A stretch of DNA of 64,000 nt, taken from Gracilaria domingensis (taxonomy: Eukaryota > Rhodophyta > Florideophyceae > Gracilariales > Gracilariaceae). The notes below the pieces were generated by a model, which was given only the letters and a program-made list of their open reading frames with translations, searched no databases and was not told the origin of the DNA. Positions 52,450-63,784 of the stretch are shown one piece after another; within the stretch, counting starts at the first letter, position 1; every line of letters begins with the position of its first letter. Made by a program: the position numbers and the translations under genes. The stretch is taken from NCBI GenBank assembly GCA_022539475.1, contig VCMS01000278.1, forward strand, positions 1-64,000, in the 5' to 3' direction.

Positions 52450-54340
52450 TAGTTTCCATTCGGAGGAAAAACTAGAGAAAACTACGACTAATGAATGATT
52501 CTGAGGCATGCTGAAGTATGCTATGTTTTTGATACTAGACATCTAAAACTAGCAAGTATGAAAGATGGCAGAACCGTACTTCCAGTCCTCCACTTTTGCC
52601 AGTGCTCTAGGTGAGTGAGCCCATTCGGGTGGTCTACCAACGGACCACATGGTAAGCCCAGAGAAAGGACCAGTCTGGACCGAACGCAGCCAGCCTCCGA
52701 GAATACTACGGCTGGAACATTCATTTCCTGCAGTACCCTGTGAGCACCACCACCGCAACCGCATATCCTCAAAACACCATGATCAAACCCAGATCTCATC
52801 TTCACAACTTCTTCATCGGCTGTTGCATGTAATTTCTTCTTTCGCACAGTCCACATACCTCAATCGCATCACCACAGAAGCCGTAAACGGACACAAAGTT
52901 AGTATTTATACTCAAAACAACCAAGAAACGTCTCTTCGATACATGAACCTCTTATCTCTCATTCTCTCTCAGTCTCAATCACCGTCCACACACTTTCATC
53001 GCGGCACCGCACAGAAACACACACTGAAACACAGTTAATACCCATAGCGCACACACAAACCTTTCAATGCGATATCTTCCTACCTTTTCAAATCCTCCAG
53101 TTCACGTATCCAAACACACCTTCACGTCCCTATTCAAGAATCAAGACCCCGCAAGAAGCAGTAATGAAACACAAAGTTAGCAATCAGATAATACACTCGA
53201 ACTTCTTCTCGATTCATTCGTGTTACATACGTCTCCATGTCTTCCAGTCCGCTAATGCGACACATTCATCCTTCACTGCTTCACGATCCATGTTTCTTAG
53301 AGTTTTGACCCATGTTGAATAGGAAAGTGAACGTTCGCGTTCCTATTCAACATGGATCGAAATTATGCAAGCAGTAATTGGACACACAGTTAGTACATAT
53401 ACAACAAAGGTAAAACTCTCCTCGTTAAGATATTGTTACATACCTCTCCATGTCTTCCAGTCCTGATAATGCGACACCTTCACGGTCTACCAGTCCACCA
53501 TCTACCCTCAATGCCCCCCCTCTGCCATAGTTTCCAAGCCAATTCAATGGACCACCCAAAGTTCACTAAGCCAGAACTAAAGCCAAACCCAGCTGTTAGG
53601 CATTAGAACCTCGCTAGTTAAGTTCTACAAGCTCACCAGTGAGAATTGTAGTACATTTCTCACTCGAATCGCTTCTTAGAGCGTAATTAGTGACGTACCT
53701 TACGAGCGCGCACATGCGTTCCTCAAACCTTTGCTCGCTCTCCGTAAATCGCTCACGTCACAAGGGGTCAGCAAGAACTAGATCCCATGACAAGCGTAGA
53801 TAGAGTGTCATCCGTACCAGTATGTCACTCGCATGATCTGCATAATAGTCTTTCGCTCGTTATTCGTACATTGCTCGAATCGAACTAGGTCAGCAACAAA
53901 TAAGATCGCACTAAGAGTCGACACCGTTACGTGTTTCACGTACCTGTATGGAACTCGCATGTTCTGGAAGATATTGTGTCGCAGAGAATTGCCATGATCA
54001 GAGCTCGCATTGCACTGGTCAGGCCCGTGCCATGGCACTTTCTTGACTTCTCCAGTGCAGCACTATCTCCGTCTAGTGTAGAGTTCACGCCGGCCGCAAA
54101 GTATGGTCTCAAAAATTTAGGAATGTTTTCAGTTTTTCATATTTCCTTCCCTCCTCGACGTACCAATATCATATCGTGATGTACGTAAATCGTCACGTGC
54201 ATGGCGCCGATTCGAGTCTCCCTATATTCTGTCCCACACGGTACGGAAACAATTTTTTTACAAGTTGCAACACTGCACCTTAGACCTCCGCTCCTCACCT
54301 CCAACGTTCCAAACAACCGCCTCCCCCCTCCCCGCCCTAC
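52450..54340. other. Upstream region of the right transposase with diverged direct repeats
   Basis: A phrase GTAA-x3-GACACA-x-AGTTAGTA occurs in variants near 52880, 53020, 53160 and 53372. The block TTGTTACATACxTCTCCATGTCTTCCAGTCC occurs in parts near 53222 and 53440. Spacings of 130-215 bp are irregular. A perfect hairpin lies at 53310-53355. The position upstream of the transposase matches the hairpin/repeat zone of the left copy, so these may be subterminal repeats of the right element. I could not match the sequences of the two zones. Confidence 0.4.
53310..53355. repeat. Perfect 16-bp-arm hairpin
   Basis: CCATGTTGAATAGGAA at 53310-53325 is exactly complementary to 53340-53355, around a 14-base loop that itself contains GAACGTTC. 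Confidence 0.75.
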
Positions 54341-54346
54341 TGCATC

Positions 54347-57300
54347 ATGTACATATGTTGCTTCCCCCACTACGCGTTTCATACAGACTCCATCGTTTCC
54401 CTCGCACAACATCAGAAACGTTGCAGGCACCGGCATGACCAAAACTCTTTTCTCACTCCTGCAGCGCCCCGCGGTTCCTTCTTCCCCCCCCGAACGAAAC
54501 GTCGCCGACTGAGCACTACCAAACCCCTTCTCTCTTCTCCCTCCAACCGCCCCTCCGATAATGTAGCACTCGCCACTGACGAACAGTATGAAGAACAGCA
54601 GCTCACTCTCTCCATACGTTCTTCTGACGCAGCACATCTCGCTACACCACACCCCCACTCAATTCTCAGTCTCTCTCCGTAGGTTCCGGTCATCCCCTCT
54701 CTCCGCCCGCTTCAAGTGATAACATTCACAATCTCGTCACATACATTTCCTCCATCGCCACGAAACTCGGAAAGCGGTCCGCAGACGAGCTTATCAACTT
54801 TCTCAGGCAGTCCAACTTTCCCCCCTCTGTTCCAAACCTCCATCATCTCTGCTTCTGAGTGTCTCAAACTACACTCCAAAATCTTTGAAGACACCATGAG
54901 CTCCATCGGCTTCACGTCCACAACCATTCACGATAACGACCGTCAGTGCTCTGCTACCCTCTATGTCACGGACCCCATTGAAGTCCTTCAACAACAACTT
55001 CGGCTAGCATCCCATGAGAACGCCTTCTTTCACCCAATTCACCACGCCTCCCGCACAGGAACCGACGCATTTGCGCATTCCATGGCCTCCAAACTCGGAC
55101 ATGACGTCGTTCCCGCTGTGAAAAAGCATATCGCACATTCTGCAAACCCAGGAGTCATCTGGCATGATACCACCACTACTGGTATAGACTCCTTCATCGG
55201 CATGCTTCAACTCTACTCCAATAAGTCCTCCACCACGCTAAAAAGCTCCTCTGTCACATCATACCCCCTCCATATCACGTTTCTCAACTTCAAGGACTCT
55301 TTCTGCAGAAAATATATCACACACCACCACACTCTCGTTGGCTACATTCCCACTTCCTTTACATCCTTCTTCCCCGATTCTTCCTCCACCGACACCGATT
55401 CTTTGGAAATTGGCCCGTTTTCGTCGACCATAACTCGCGTTGTGCGCATGGAGCTCGTCCAGAAGTCCTTGGAAACTATACTCAAACCTCTGTACGACAT
55501 ATGCGAAAAAGACTTTCCCCTTCAGATACGCCAAGGGAGTCGTTCGTCATTGCCATCCCATCATCGCTAACTATAGCGCTGAAATTCCCGAAGCAAAGGA
55601 CATTCTCGCTGTCCTCTACGGCACGAAACCAAACAAGCCCTGTCACAGATGCCTTATCCTTCGTTCACAACTCAACGTCTATCAAGCCATTCTCAAGGAG
55701 CGAACAGTATCCCACACCTCTGAAACGAGAAAGAAACACCAAGATCTACTTGCCGGCGCTTAACAGGCTCTGCTCTCCAGCAGACCTCGAGTGGAAAGGA
55801 CTCTGAAAAATGAAGCTGTTGAACTACTCCAAACCACCTCCTTATCCACTTACAAGTCCTTTCTCGAATCATTCCCTATGCTCAATGTCTCCGAGCTGCT
55901 CACTCCTTACTCAATCTTTTCCTTCGAGCCCCTTCATAATTTTCATCTCGGAATCTCCAAGCTCATCAAACTCGCCTCGATTGAACGCCTCAAGTCGGAT
56001 TCGCTTCACACTTCTGTTGGTTCTAAGGGAAACCGAGATCTTTCAAGACCGTTCGAACTTTATTCTCAGCCACGCCAACGCCATTCTCGCCAAAATTGAG
56101 CGCTCCTCTCCAGCATCTGGACTTCACATCGACTTCTCCACATCCGAAAAAGGAAAACCTCTCAACGGTTTCTTCACGACAGACGGCATCAAGCGTATGT
56201 TGGAAGCTAGGGACTACCATTCTCTTGACATGGTCTTCCATTTCATTTGCGCTTTCTTTGACGGCTGTTGTGGCGAGGAATCCTCCGCCCCTATTACCAC
56301 CGTGTTACATCCTACGCTTACGTCGTCAACAACGTCCTTCGCTACAATACCACTCCAGAATGGACGGAGCTCGCATAGCTGCGTTGGAAACTATGATTAA
56401 GAACTTCAAGTTTCACACAGTCTCCATTCTCGGCCCGTACTAAGCCTCTGACTTTTGTACTCTTAAGTTCCACCTCCTTGACCACATCATTCCAGGCATA
56501 CGGCGATACGGAGGCCTACACTTCGGCGATGCAGGCGTGTACGAACATGGTCATCTTCTCTTCAAGAACCACTATCGTCGAACTTCTCGAAGGCGAACTA
56601 CAGCTCAAAAGGAAACGGTGAACGCCATTCAAGAGTCACAACACTATTTCAATCCCTTTCGGTCAGAAGTCACTTCTCTTTCTACTCCAACTCTCGCAGC
56701 CCTTCCATCAACCGCATTCCGGCCATGGTTCGCAACAGTAACTCCTTCTAACTCTTTGACATCATCACAGCTGACAAGTACCTACGATCGCATCCACAGG
56801 TATCTTCTTCGGCACTGGCAGAACCTTTCTCGACAACCACACTGCAGTTCATCAACCAAATATCTCGCGACGCTCTCACCTCCTTCCGCACCCTTTTTAT
56901 AGAAACTGTTCAACAGCTGAAGAATCCTCACGACATCAAACTCACTGTCGTTAATTCTGCATACGTTATTAGCGGCTTCTGCCCCTATCTCGATGATTAC
57001 GATCGGGATCTTCGATGCATAATACTGAGGAAGCTCGATGTACCACTATGTGAACACATCTTCGCTACGACCTCCTTCGGACTTTCCAGGTTGCCTAAGT
57101 TCTCCACGGGTCTCGTGCACGGAGCACCCCCTCCCAACTGTACGTTTTCCACAGCGTGAATATGCAAAGTATTTGCATTGCTTTGCGTCCAGGACAAGAC
57201 CTTAGACAACTCTGAATCAGAGCTCGCTTTCGTTCGTTTCGTCGAAGTGACAGAGCCCTTGGACAACGCTGATGAAACTCTGAACTGTATATCACTGCGT

Positions 57301-57350
57301 TGGGCCACCGAAGACGAGCATGATTATACCGTGCATCCAAGTACGTCAAG
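54347..57350 (+). pseudogene. CMC-like transposase, decayed copy
   Basis: A true ATG at 54347 starts the Cys/His finger-like N-terminus (MYICCFPHYAF, AQHQKRC). Homology to the left transposase follows across frames: TSTTIHDNDRQCSATLYVTD and LQLYSNKSSTTL then YPLHITFLNF (54716-55570); CHPIIANYSAEIPEAKDIL (about 55537-55630); LLTPYSIFSFEPLHNFHLGI (about 55890-55960). The end reads AFVRFVEV and CISLRWATEDE (about 57230-57320). At least five frame changes are needed. The first catalytic Asp in the left copy (YTDKSS) is Asn here (YSNKSS). It is convergent with the companion gene, as on the left. Confidence 0.8.
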
Positions 57351-57405
57351 GATGAAACCTCGTTCTGCTACGGTCTCTCCTTGGTTCGGGCTTATCCCGT
57401 TCTCC

Positions 57406-60092
57406 TCAATCAAAGGCTCCATACACGTCATTCGCCAAAACTACCCTGCCCGTCCATTTTTCCGTGCCCTTCATTGGGAATTCCATCGTTTCTACATTAA
57501 GAGATTCTATCGTAACCCTCGAGCCCACATTCATCATACTCGTACTACGTAACATTCTTAACATAAATTGTTCATGTACTTCAGATATTCTCCTCCTCGT
57601 CTTCCATCCCGTGCTCATCGTCCACGCCTCCCCCGTCTTGTCCCCACTTTGTTCCCTGACATTCGGATTACAATCGATCACATTAGTATCTCGGATTTCA
57701 TCGATTGCTCTTATAGGGGAGTATACCCTATCCCGTTGGTCACAATACCAAATATAGCAATCCAATACGGCTCCGAGATGTTCCCTAATCTCTTCCATGA
57801 ATACATCTTCTCGAACAGCTAGATATAGCTTCTCTTTAGACGGTATCCAGTATGCGAGTTCCCACACGGTCATGATTTCCATGGGGTGGATCTTGAGCTT
57901 TTGAGTCGTTCCTGAACTCCGTTCCAAACTTCTGCTCCATTTTCATTCGTACAGCCATCAGTATAACTTCCAACGCCTGTGCAACATACTTTTCGAAAAG
58001 GGTGGAGAACAACACCTGCCTTTTACCGCCCCGCCTCCTTCAAACTCTGTAGCTCGAACAACTGACGCGATCCAAGCGTCTAGACGCGCCAACTGCACTA
58101 TTGTGCCATCGACTGGGTCCTTGTCTCCCGCATTTCTCAAATCCTTTTGGTTCACATCGTAACCAGAAACCTCCATAAGACCTGTAGGCCTCGAAAGTTT
58201 CTAAACAGCAAGTCTTGCGGCTTGCTCTCTTCGCCACGGATTTTGAACGCGGAAAATGATATGTCCTCTTTTTTCGATGTTCTCCATGTGGAGAGAATCT
58301 CACACCCTTTTGCATCTAGTGGCAGAAGCTTTTCCCGTAGTTCCTCCGCTTGTTTTAGGTATATGCTCCTCTCCCTCTTATGTGATGGTGTCTTCACCAA
58401 CATGTCATACCTTAGCCCGATCAACAACTTCTCCTTCGCATGGCGTTTCCGAACCCCCACCGCATCGCTCAAGGCCTGCTTCAACCTCTTCCGTAAGCAC
58501 ATGTCGCTGGTCAGCTGTCTGATGCAGTCTTCTTCCATCTTCATCTTCCGGATTGATTACCAACCAGGTTTCATTATCCCCGTCTCCACGATTTGCATCA
58601 GCAAGTTATGACCCGTACCACGAAACCGATGGAGGATAAGCTCTCATCTCCATCGCGACCTCCATTGGACAGCGTGGAACAATCTCTTTCCCATCAACGA
58701 CCAGGAAACTGTACTCAGTCTCAGGTCCGAGTGTCTCACTTCGATTCCCCCAGTTTCTCGCCGGTGAACTCATCTCGAAGCAGAATTCCCTTGTCTCCTC
58801 TTTCGCGTATCGCAGTATGGATTCGTATACTGTCTTCGCTACCTCTAGATACGCGTCGTTCACATCAATCTCGTATCTTTTCCTTTCCCTGTGCGAATCA
58901 CGCTCCCTTGTGTTGCTCCTCGCCTCAGTCCCTCTCGAAGTGATTGTATTAGAAGATCTTGTTCCTTCACCTTTAGCTCTAGTTCCGTCACGCGTTTCTG
59001 TGGTATTCTTACGCTCATCTTCAGACTTTCATTATCCTCTGTTACTCGAAAGAGATCCGCGTTCAAGTCTCCAATCTTGTCCAACAGCTTGTAGCGTGGG
59101 GTTACGCTTTCATCTTTTTCACCTTCTTCGTCTACACCAGCAAGAGCACGAGATGGAAGCGTAGGGTTAATTTTCCAGCGACCTGCCACATTACGACCCC
59201 TTTCGTTCCATGTCTCTCTTGATAATTCTGCCCCCACCTCTGTCCGTTCCCTACGCATCTCGCCAAAGGAAATCGAGGTCGAACCCTTCCTTCTTATTTG
59301 GTTGAACCTTTTCTGCGATTGTACGACCGTACGAAGAGCAGGCTGTATCTCCTCTACTTCTTCCTCGTTCGTACTACGTTCGGGATGAATGGAATCGTTT
59401 CCATTCCAGAAACTCTTCCTCGACGGTGCGGGCGCACGTATAGAGGAATGTATATTATCGACTTCTTCCTCGTCACTAGCACGATCGGCATGAAAGGAAT
59501 TCTTCCGATTTTTGATCTCCCTTCGCGATGTTGCCAGTGCACGTACATTGGGCTGTACATCATCGGCCTTTTCTTCGTCCCTACTACTTTGAGGTTGAAT
59601 GGAATCGTTTTGTAATGCGCCCCATCCTACCAGGTGAGATTGCTCTTTCATTTCTGTCCAACTCTTCTTCGATGACATTGTTTCTCAAATTTCTTGTCCG
59701 TGTTCCTTTCGCTCTCGTACGTCTCTCGCCACCATTCTCTTCCACATTCGCCTCATCGATTATTCTTGGCACTTCCTCTGCAGCCATGTGTTGGGGAACC
59801 CCCCTCCCACTGAGCTGTGATGTGGTAACACTACTTTGCTCTCTGTCACTTCCGTTGGGGTCGTACTAACACCCAGCTTCGGTTTCGGTTTTGCCTTCGA
59901 AACCCGGAGTGCTGACTTAGAACCAGACTTCTTTCCAGTAAGCTCCACACGGCGAGCTCGTCGTCGAGTACTTCTTCGGGTCGCGGCAGGCGGAGGGTTC
60001 TTGCGCTTAGCGACGCCAATACAATATCGCAGGATTCTTTGGGATCCCTTCGTCTCCCGGTCGTCTGCGTTGCTGAACCTTTGTGGAGCCAT
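57406..60092 (-). pseudogene. Companion coiled-coil protein, decayed copy
   Basis: Begins at ATG 60092 (MAPQRFSNADDRETKGSQ) with a basic N-terminus (RRSTRRRARRVELTGKK). Two frame changes occur near 59770 and 59690. The 59678-58860 segment has about three repeats of 34-38 residues around NDSIxPExSxxEEExxxIQP, in the same place as, but unlike in sequence to, the left copy's 40-residue repeats. The coiled coil (LDKIGDLNADLFRVTEDNE; VTELELKVKEQDLLIQSLRE) and the conserved part follow: ARNWGNRSETLG (about 58750), DMCLRKRLKQALSDAVGVRK (about 58500) and KLYLAVREDVF (about 57840). Several further frameshifts occur. Confidence 0.75.
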
Positions 60093-60645
60093 TATTGCCC
60101 TTCAAAATCGCGTGAAAAGGAAGGGATTATGTTCGGATTATAGATTGAGGAAACCGAAGCTTCTGGAGTTCTGCTCGTACTACGAGTAGTGTGGGTTAAA
60201 AAAGCGGAAGGGGGCGAGCTTTGAACCCTTTGCAGCAGATGATGGAGACCTTCAGTCGTTCTTGAGCCCTGAGTGAGCTGGTCCATTCCTGTTGCAGACA
60301 TTCATACCAATTTTCCACATTTCCAATGGCCGTATTTTTCATTGGCTATGTTCTATGTGCCAGGTCCGTCTGACGGGTCCCTTCATGATGAAGGTCGGCT
60401 GTTCCTTGGTCCAACCTCTGGGGTGTGAGGTGTTAATTCTGAGGTGTTGCTTTTGAGGTGGTAGCTCTGGCCGCTGTGGAGTATTCTTAGTAGCTCTTTG
60501 CTTAGCACGACAATGTGTCCTTGTGCCACGTTGTCGATTCCTGCAACAATAGGTTTACTGGAATGATGAATGCATTCAATAAATGACGCAGTAGTTATGA
60601 AATACACTACAACAGTTTGTAATACGTCAAACTATAAAGCATGGG
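60093..60645. other. Gap between SET and companion genes, right copy
   Basis: About 550 bp with no supported gene, longer than the 248 bp seen in the left copy. It should hold the companion gene's promoter. Confidence 0.35.
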
Positions 60646-60649
60646 AGAA

Positions 60650-61440
60650 TTACAAATACCTCTCCCATGAACAGCTGGGTCCATAGTCTACGTACACTTC
60701 TTCTTGTTCATGAATATCCCTTGTAGCCATCACCAACAGTTGTCTATAGCTTGCCAGTGTACCCAATGTGGTAGCTTGATGCTCGGAGGGGTGTCGAATA
60801 ATAGTGTTTGGTAAGCGGCCTTGGTAAGGCTCCATCTCGGCCAAATCCTTCTCACCGTTCCCATCCCGGTACGAAGCATCATTGATGTAGCACGCTATAC
60901 AGAAAGGAGCGGGTACTACCCAGGCAATTGCAGTATTGATTTCGGAATCATACTGAGGAAGCGTGCTGTACATCTGCCCTTTCAGCTTCACTTCCATGCA
61001 ATACCTCTTGAAACGAGAAACGGTGGCACCGAGCACTCCGCTTCCGTATTCCATCTGTTTTGCATTGCGTCGGCTTATGTCATGATATACCAATGTCCCA
61101 TAGAAGTACCCGACAACCTCTCCTTCCGAGAACGATCTACTATTGAACACTCCATCTTCACTTATGGAGTGTTCGATGTTTGATTTCTTCCTGTACAACC
61201 ATAAACCTGCTGCTTCAGTGGCGAGCAAAGTCTGTACATCCATCGTCTCCAATGCGCCTTGGAGATTCAGAGGCCACTCGTGCACCGGTTTCTCCTTTTG
61301 CTGAGCGATGAGACTCGGTTCTGCAAAACGTTGCGATGTAGGAATTGATATGAAACGGGAAACATTGGTATCGCGGGAATCCTTTCCGTGCGGTCCATAT
61401 ACGCGAGGTTCTTTGCTTCCCTTCCGGGGACTTTGTCTGT
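60650..61440 (-). CDS. SET-domain protein
   Basis: The frame is open from about 61440 to the stop at 60650. No ATG is found at the upstream end, and the first in-frame ATG lies just before the domain. The SET domain begins AAGLWLYRKKSNIEHS and FSEGEVVGYFYGTLVYHD (the usual G-x-G-V/L-x-A ... GE-x-IGEY-x-G part). It continues with PFCIACYINDASYRDGNGEK in place of NHSC, and ends in ATRDIHEQEEVYVDYG. It shares YINDA and the RDI-x-EE-x-Y motifs with the fragment at 1-351. Predicted role: protein-lysine methylation. It lies between the methyltransferase and companion genes on one strand. The uninterrupted domain contrasts with its broken neighbours. Confidence 0.75.
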
Positions 61441-61499
61441 ACTAAATACGAGGCTTGTACGACATCATTACTGACAGTTGACAGTTATTCTTGCGTTGA

Positions 61500-63784
61500 A
61501 CTCGTTACCCCAAACCTTCCTCGCATACATCACTACAGCATTGTGTTCAGCATGAGCGAAGCACTGCTCATCCCTCTCAAATCCAATAAAGCGTCAGGGC
61601 TCTTCCATGCCCATGCACGCCAAGGCACCGGAAAATGTTCCACTATAGGGATCAACCACAACGTCCCCGGGATTTGAGAACCTGGCAATGAGTTCCTTTA
61701 GCAGTGCCCTCGGTTTCTATTCGGGGTGAACCTGAACCGAGTGTATTTTGGAACGCTTCTTTAGTCCCCAACGGAGTCCTTCACAAGCCTCCAGATGCGG
61801 AACCTGATCGATAATGGAGTAATGCCCGGGGTACTGCGTGAGAACGTAGTTGAAATTTTTGTAGTTCACCATCACCTTCTGCTCCTCGTACGCGTTTACA
61901 TTCCGGACTTCGTGCACGGCATACTCGGTTGCAGAGAACAACGGTGTTGTGTTCTTTCCGGGGTTGTTCAAAGTGTGCGTACGAGAGGGAATGAATTGCA
62001 TCGGTGTGGGGTCGACAAAGAACGAAGCACTTTGCCACCCCAGAACATTTTCCGATTTGTGCCCAGGTAGAATCTCCTCCCAGTCCGCGAACTGTTCGAT
62101 AGTACAGAAATTATAAAATGACGGCCAGGGCGAAGCATTGAGGCCATCATTTCTGCAGTATTAACTATATCTTCGTCTAGAAGCTCATCATGCTCACTGT
62201 CACGTATACCATAAGATGGGTCCGTGAGTACGAGTTGAACATTGCTCTCTAGGGAATTATCGGAACGGTACAGTGTACCATGAGCCTCCACTAACTTTCC
62301 ATAACCAATGCAATGCATAGAGAACTGTTGCTCCATGTTCTTTCTGACCGCACCGAGAGCCTTCGTCGTCCTTACATCGGCAAAGTCGTGAGGTGGAAGA
62401 ATACCATCAGGAAAATTAGAAAGGGGGTGCGCTCCATCGTCGTCATCATCCGTGTCGTCTATGACAATGACATCCACCCGACCCGGGTCTGCACCGGATG
62501 TCTTACCGGATGTTTTACCCACCGCCCTAGCCATCGGTCTGGAGGAAATGGTTCTCTGTGCCGTAACCGTATCCTCAATCTTCACCGTGACCATGTTGCT
62601 TCCTTCCTGACGTCCTGACAGAGTGGCCTGGGATGGCTGCTGGGAAGGTCTCAGGTTTAGCTGGACAATAGCGGTACGAAGAGTAGCCAAATACTCATCC
62701 GAGAAAGCATCAAAGCGAGAAGGAAACCGTGTCTGAAGTTTGCTTCGAAAGCCTTCCAGCAGTTCCCACTTGGTAGTAGCGGACATTTTGTACAGAAATC
62801 CGTTTAAAACACCCTTGTTCAAATCGGACAGGAACTCTCTTGACAAATCCCTTAGTTTGGTATCGATATCATCCGAAAGGGTGTGAACCCAAGGCACAGT
62901 GGCGTTGACCTCTGTGGTTGGCTTCACTTCGATCCCCAATGTTTTACACACCGATGCTGGGCTGTATCCGGAAGAACGGGACTCAATTGCGCTGAAAGAA
63001 ACCATCGCTTTCTTCATGGCAAGAAACGGTAACAGCATTTGTTCTGCGTCACGAAATCCAAGACTGGAAGCAAAAGAATCCCATCCTAGACATACCATTT
63101 GCACAGCATAACCCATCCGCCTTACGTGCGCTTGGTTTGACATGAAGAAACCATCAACAAACGGTATCTGTCTGGGAGAACCAGTTGCAGTCCTCGCCTT
63201 CTTCGCAACTGCGAGTCGCCTCTCCATATTGATACGCTTCACTAGAGATAGATAGAGTAACTGCTGAAAACGAGTAGCAGGCTCAATCCGGAAGGTAGTT
63301 TTCTTCGTCTGCTTGGATCCGGGACCGTGCTCTTTGAATAAGTCATTCCAGAACACACGCCCCATAAAAGAATTCCCGCCATCCATATTCTTATCCAAAC
63401 TCCATTCGAAAAGATTCCTCACCCGACGATCTTCACTCTAGTCATCCACGTCAATGATACGGACATACTTGTTGACCCGACTTATGAACCTAACATCGGT
63501 ACTTATCTTCACCAGCTCCTGCGGCGTATAGTTCGCGTACGTGCTATTCGTAGCATCAGTGAGAAATTCCCCTGCACAAGCCAGACTGGCACGGTTTGCG
63601 ACAGCGTACTCAACGAGAGCCGTGTATCCAACCTGACGAGGGGAACCAATGCCGCCTCGAGACGCCGCAAACGAGTCTCTCAGCTCGAGAAGTATGCTGA
63701 AAAAACGAACGACCGCGTCTCCATGATATCTTTCTCACCGGAGCTAGACTGCGTAGATGCCATGGAAGATGCGGTAGTCGACAT
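61500..63784 (-). pseudogene. DNA N6-adenine/N4-cytosine methyltransferase (N6_N4_Mtase type), interrupted
   Basis: Likely ATG at 63784-63782 (MSTTASSMASTQSSSGEKDI). A frameshift at a T6 run leads to VVRFFSILLELRDSFAASRG, and the frame runs on past a TAG at about 63434 to 61968. The catalytic motif IV is LTDPSYGI (near 62220; family norm DPPY). After a frameshift near 62010 the fold resumes (NYVLTQYPGHYSIIDQVPHL). A TAG at 61717-61719 follows, then motif I, NPGDVVVDPYSGTFSGALAC, near 61650 and FIGFERDEQCFAHAE after a TGA near 61607 (probably from CGA). Motif IV before motif I is the beta-class order. Such enzymes methylate adenine N6 or cytosine N4 in DNA. The N-terminal 350 residues have no recognised domain. 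Confidence 0.75.

Larger units (their letters stand above)
54347..63784 (-). mobile_element. Right copy of the CMC-like transposon with methyltransferase, SET, coiled-coil and transposase genes
   Basis: Read on the minus strand the order is methyltransferase (63784-61500), SET gene (61440-60650), coiled-coil companion gene (60092-57406) and a convergent transposase (54347-57350, plus strand). Three of the four match the left copy gene by gene and in relative orientation, which defines a family. All four genes here carry frameshifts or stops, so this copy is dead. No terminal inverted repeats or target duplication were identified. The true ends are probably outside the coordinates given. Confidence 0.7.

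Noticed and set aside
61717-62038. Separate small genes downstream of the methyltransferase ORF
   Set aside because: The pieces continue the methyltransferase fold (motif I region) in order, so they are frame-shifted parts of one gene.
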